Assembly: GCA_949286445.1 (NCBI GenBank)
Contig: CASECL010000152.1
Span: 1 to 5,548, forward strand
Length of the DNA: 5,548 nucleotides
Source of the DNA: an uncultured bacterium
Lineage (GTDB): Bacteria > Verrucomicrobiota > Lentisphaeria > Victivallales > Victivallaceae
Reading direction: 5' to 3'
Part shown: piece by piece, positions 4,351-5,548 of the stretch
Layout: each line of letters begins with the position of its first letter
Numbering within the stretch: the stretch's first letter is position 1
Made by a program: the position numbers and the translations under genes
The notes under the pieces: model-generated
The model's input: the letters and a program-made list of their open reading frames with translations, nothing else
What the model was told of the DNA's origin: nothing
Databases searched by the model: none

Positions 4351-5548
4351 ATGGGGCTGAAAATAAAATTGTTCCGTTCACTGCAAATTGCCGGAGCCGC
4401 CGCTCTGGCGGTTTTGGCGGTCTTTGCGATACTGTGGTATTTTTTTGCGGATTGGCTGTGGCTGCGGCTGGACCGGGCGGATAAAAATACTTTCAGTTAT
4501 TATTGTTCGCTTGATCCGGCACGGAAAGGGGACAGATTTTACCGTTACGGCCAATTTTATCTTACGGTAAATCTGCCGCTTAATTTCCGTACTCTGGTGC
4601 GTTACATTATTCCCTGTGACCGGAATGGAAAGCCTTTGAAACCGGCGGAAAATTTGGTTTTCTTTGCTCCTTACACCAACAATGCTTCAAGAGTAAAAGA
4701 TTATGCCTTCAACCCCTGGCAGCTGAAATTTGCTGAAGAGCTGGGGTGCAGTATTTTCACCCTGACAATCACCACCAATTACGAAACCGGCGGCAATGCT
4801 CCGCCATATTATCAGATAAGTTCCGGCTGGGGAAATGTCATAATAAAGGCAATGAATCAGATTGCCCGCCGGGAAAATATTGATTTCCTGCCTGCCTTTG
4901 CCAACGGGGAGTCATCCGGAAGCAACCTGGCACAGATGATGTTGATGCAATTTCCGGAAAAGTTTGACGGTGCCTGCTGGAGCAACGGCAATTACTTTGA
5001 ACAATTTATTCCGGCAAACCGGCGGCATGGCATTCTGGCGATGAATACCTGGTATGATCCCGGCTGCAAGATAATGTCGGATGTGGCGGCGGCGGCCGGA
5101 GCCGGAAACATTAACGTTATCAATACTCAGGCTCCGGCTCCGTTTGTCAAAGGGCAGTTGCGTTATCATTTTGTTGATGACAATAATTACAAGTTGATGT
5201 ATCAGTTTATTGCCGATCTGATTGCCTTGCGGAACAATAACAATGGTGTTCTGCCGCCTCCGGAACAGTGGCCGGTAGAGTTTGACGGAGTAAAGATGCC
5301 GTCGGAAGAGTTTGCCGCCATCTACAAATCCATACCATACGAAGCGGTGCGCAAATATTATCAGAAAAGTGATGATTTGCTGATTTATGATCCAGGCAAT
5401 GCGGAAAAGGCGGTTCTAATTTCCCGGGTGAATTCAAAACTGCAGAATCCGGGAGTGATGGACCTATTGTATGCCGTCGGCCGCCGCGGCGGAGCGGGGG
5501 CGGGATTTCTGATCGGGGAGGAGGAAAGAATTGACTATGTTCCCCGGG
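4351..5548 (+). CDS. Membrane-anchored alpha/beta-hydrolase-like protein, 3' end outside the window
   Basis: The frame is open from ATG 4351 to the window end (399 codons, no stop), so the gene is incomplete. A basic head (MGLKIKLFRS) precedes a hydrophobic helix at about 11-33, so the main domain should lie outside the membrane. Residues about 100-295 have the same fold order as the hydrolase at 2670-3524. VFFAPYTNN replaces the HGWNN oxyanion loop. FANGESSGSNLAQMML provides a GxSxG nucleophile elbow (Ser188). NTWYDPG (Asp235) and RYHFVDDNN (His273) are the best candidates for acid and base. The loss of the HG pair suggests an altered oxyanion hole or substrate. Beyond residue 300 there is a further region (DGVKMPSEEFAAIY, then SDDLLIYDPGNAEKAVLISRV) of unknown role that continues past the edge. 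It follows the prepilin gene by 29 nt with no terminator, so it is probably in the same operon. Confidence 0.85.
   Translation, partial: MGLKIKLFRSLQIAGAAALAVLAVFAILWYFFADWLWLRLDRADKNTFSYYCSLDPARKGDRFYRYGQFYLTVNLPLNFRTLVRYIIPCDRNGKPLKPAENLVFFAPYTNNASRVKDYAFNPWQLKFAEELGCSIFTLTITTNYETGGNAPPYYQISSGWGNVIIKAMNQIARRENIDFLPAFANGESSGSNLAQMMLMQFPEKFDGACWSNGNYFEQFIPANRRHGILAMNTWYDPGCKIMSDVAAAAGAGNINVINTQAPAPFVKGQLRYHFVDDNNYKLMYQFIADLIALRNNNNGVLPPPEQWPVEFDGVKMPSEEFAAIYKSIPYEAVRKYYQKSDDLLIYDPGNAEKAVLISRVNSKLQNPGVMDLLYAVGRRGGAGAGFLIGEEERIDYVPR

Noticed and set aside
1..5548. CRISPR array, tRNA, rRNA, insertion sequence or phage attachment features
   Set aside because: No regularly spaced repeats, no cloverleaf or rRNA-like stretches, no transposase motifs and no terminal inverted repeats were seen. 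The frequent CCGG and GCCGG words follow from codon use in the genes.

Overview
This window reads as one strand of a Gram-negative bacterial chromosome in which every convincing gene points rightwards. The best taxonomic clue is the gene at 3521-4321. It encodes a prepilin-like protein with an FTIVELLVVIAII-type N-terminus, a CxNNxRxLG stretch and a C-terminal H..DG motif. That combination is strongly expanded in the PVC group, especially Lentisphaerae (Victivallis/Lentisphaera-like) and Planctomycetes. The assignment is inferred from protein style and moderate GC content, not from a marker gene.

Layout: (1) 1-378 is the 3' part of an unrecognised helical, TPR-like gene cut by the window edge. 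(2) 379-553 is an AT-rich gap with a candidate promoter. (3) 554-1066 encodes a small single-pass membrane-anchored protein of unknown function. (4) 1067-1192 is a structured junction with three predicted stem-loops, one of which masks a very strong Shine-Dalgarno-like sequence, plus two overlapping micro-ORFs. (5) 1193-2686 is a fusion of the C-terminal half of an O-antigen ligase/polymerase-type membrane domain with an exoplasmic alpha/beta-hydrolase-like domain that has no recognisable catalytic triad. (6) 2670-3524 encodes a membrane-anchored alpha/beta hydrolase with HG, GHSAG, Asp and His all in place. (7) 3521-4321 is the prepilin-like gene. (8) 4351 to the window end is a second membrane-anchored alpha/beta hydrolase (GESSG), cut by the window edge.

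Genes 5 to 8 form a tight operon: a 17-nt overlap with its own SD, an ATGA overlap, then a 29-nt gap. The three hydrolase domains look like diverged relatives of each other. All three are predicted to lie outside the cytoplasmic membrane. A reasonable but unproven reading is an envelope or extracellular-glycan module: a ligase/polymerase-like membrane protein, ester-type hydrolases acting on a surface or exported substrate, and a pseudopilin-like partner.

The points most worth following up are the N-terminally short ligase fused to a catalytically dead hydrolase, the set of three related hydrolases with graded loss of active-site residues, and the odd translational layout at 1063-1271. The limits are that no homology searches were run, both outer genes are incomplete, and domain assignments rest on motif reading.
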